Assembly (NCBI GenBank): GCA_025360265.1
Contig: JANYCP010000195.1
Span: forward strand, 1-5,934
DNA from: Gemmatimonadota bacterium
GTDB lineage: Bacteria > Gemmatimonadota > Gemmatimonadetes > Gemmatimonadales > GWC2-71-9
DNA: 5,934 bases
Direction: 5' to 3'
Below the pieces are notes generated by a model that ran no database searches, was not told the DNA's origin, and saw only the letters and a list, made by a program, of their open reading frames with translations. Positions 5,135-5,934 of the stretch are shown here, piece by piece (the first letter of the stretch is position 1; each line of letters opens with the position of its first letter). A program made the position numbers and the translations under genes.

Positions 5135-5934
5135 TTTCGCTTCAGCACCTTGGCCACCGCGTCCATCCCCGGATCTCGACCCGTCGCGTAAGCTTCCAGC
5201 GTCCATGGCGCCGCCACATCCGGCGCCAATGATTTCACGCTGATCGGAAAGCGCACCACCGGCGGGTGGCAATCGGTGAACGGCTTGCACCCGGTGAGAT
5301 AGTCGTGGCGTTCGGTCGCCATCAGCACCATCACACCGGAATGCTGCAACACAATGGGTTGCCCCTCCGCGAAGAACTGCATCCGATCGCCCGGCGCTTC
5401 ACCGACGAGCGTGACGCGATCGCCACCTGCCTGCTTCAGGTAGCTCGTGCTGGAGATCGCCGCAGAGAAGGTCCAGGGGCTGGTCAGAACCACGATACGG
5501 CCACCCGGATCAAGTCGCCCGGGAAGCGACGACATGAACTCGCGAGTGAGCTGAAGATTCCCGCCACCGTTGAAACGCATGTCGAGCACGAAGTTCTTGC
5601 GGTGTGTCGCCCGGCGGATCGAATCGGATGCTGCGAGAAATGCGGCGATCGATTGTCCGTCAGCGTCCACGTTGGCGTGGAGTTGAACAACTACGGCGTC
5701 GAGTTCCGGGGCATCGCGCCGCCGCAGCACATGCGAAAACTCCTGCAAGGCCCACGGAGCGAGCGCCGGCGACAACAATGTCCGCCATCCAGTCGCATCG
5801 TTGGCGGGATCCAGCTCACCGATCGGCCCGTGCCCCTGCATGGCCGGCCCATTCGCCAGCCGACTGAGTGTCACCAAACGGGTCGAGCCATCGCGGAGCT
5901 GTAACCGGTAGTCGGCTCCCGTTGCAGAGCGCGC
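5131..5934 (-). CDS. S41 (tail-specific) family peptidase, N-terminus outside window
   Basis: The frame stays open to the window edge, so this is the C-terminal 267 aa of a longer protein; a TTG at 5877 is in frame but need not be the start. Numbered from the edge, 'FVLDMRFNGGGN' (115-126) is the S41 core strand and turn ('lvlDlRxNpGG'), and 'VVLTSPWTFSAA' (148-159) carries the probable nucleophile S157. 'VTLVGEAPGDR' (174-184) stands where CtpA-type enzymes have the GxxTxGK lysine, so the Ser-Lys dyad is not conserved. It resembles instead the S41 members that use a different catalytic set or none. 'APDVAAPWTLEAYATGRDPGMDAV' is the usual C-terminal strand and helix of the family. These proteins are normally exported; the signal and any PDZ part would lie upstream. 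It ends tail to tail with the MoaD-like gene, with no room for a terminator between them. Confidence 0.82.
   Translation of the reverse strand, partial: ARSATGADYRLQLRDGSTRLVTLSRLANGPAMQGHGPIGELDPANDATGWRTLLSPALAPWALQEFSHVLRRRDAPELDAVVVQLHANVDADGQSIAAFLAASDSIRRATHRKNFVLDMRFNGGGNLQLTREFMSSLPGRLDPGGRIVVLTSPWTFSAAISSTSYLKQAGGDRVTLVGEAPGDRMQFFAEGQPIVLQHSGVMVLMATERHDYLTGCKPFTDCHPPVVRFPISVKSLAPDVAAPWTLEAYATGRDPGMDAVAKVLKRN

Noticed and set aside
5266..5904. A 212-codon plus-strand frame opposite the peptidase gene
   Set aside because: The minus frame holds the S41 core motifs; the plus frame is rich in Arg/His/Pro with no family resemblance.

Overview
The window is about 60% GC, uses GTG starts freely, is densely packed, and carries an LVIVD-repeat propeller, a DUF305 protein, a DinB-fold protein and an S41 peptidase. 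This gene mix suggests an environmental bacterium of the Gemmatimonadota/Acidobacteriota type, with Gemmatimonadota my first guess. That is inference from gene content and style; no rRNA or other phylogenetic marker is present.

Layout. Bases 1-90 hold a heptanucleotide repeat array (TCCTATC/GATAGGA) that reverses orientation around 33-42. It forms a 16-bp perfect hairpin followed, on the minus strand, by five T, so it looks like the intrinsic terminator of the gene that ends at 91. From 3632 down to 91 the minus strand carries a four-gene cluster with gaps of about 5-7 nt (66 nt if the shorter DUF305 start is right). In transcription order it encodes a small four-helix membrane protein of unknown function, a DinB/YfiT-like metal-site protein, an exported DUF305 protein with a Met-rich insert, and a large exported LVIVD-repeat beta-propeller with one His motif per putative blade. 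Bases 3567-3725 are a divergent control region with a 17-bp inverted repeat (TGTTTC-N5-GAAACA) and a -10-like element. On the plus strand, 3726-5134 is a two-gene unit: a signal-less Asp-box (BNR) propeller protein and, through a GTGA overlap, a MoaD/ThiS-type small protein ending in Gly-Gly. It is convergent with a partial S41-type peptidase (5131-5934, minus strand) whose N-terminus lies outside the window; both stop codons sit in the same CTAG.

How the genes may work together. The LVIVD propeller and DUF305 protein are both predicted to be exported and are translationally close; both carry potential soft-metal or imidazole ligands, so a shared periplasmic metal-related role is a reasonable hypothesis. 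The BNR propeller and the ubiquitin-like protein are predicted to be cytosolic and translationally coupled, so the propeller is a candidate partner or target of the sulfur-carrier-like protein. No MoaE, ThiG, E1-like ThiF/MoeB or Mec+ protease gene is in view. The BNR/MoaD pair and the heptamer inverted array are the parts I find least explained by standard annotation.
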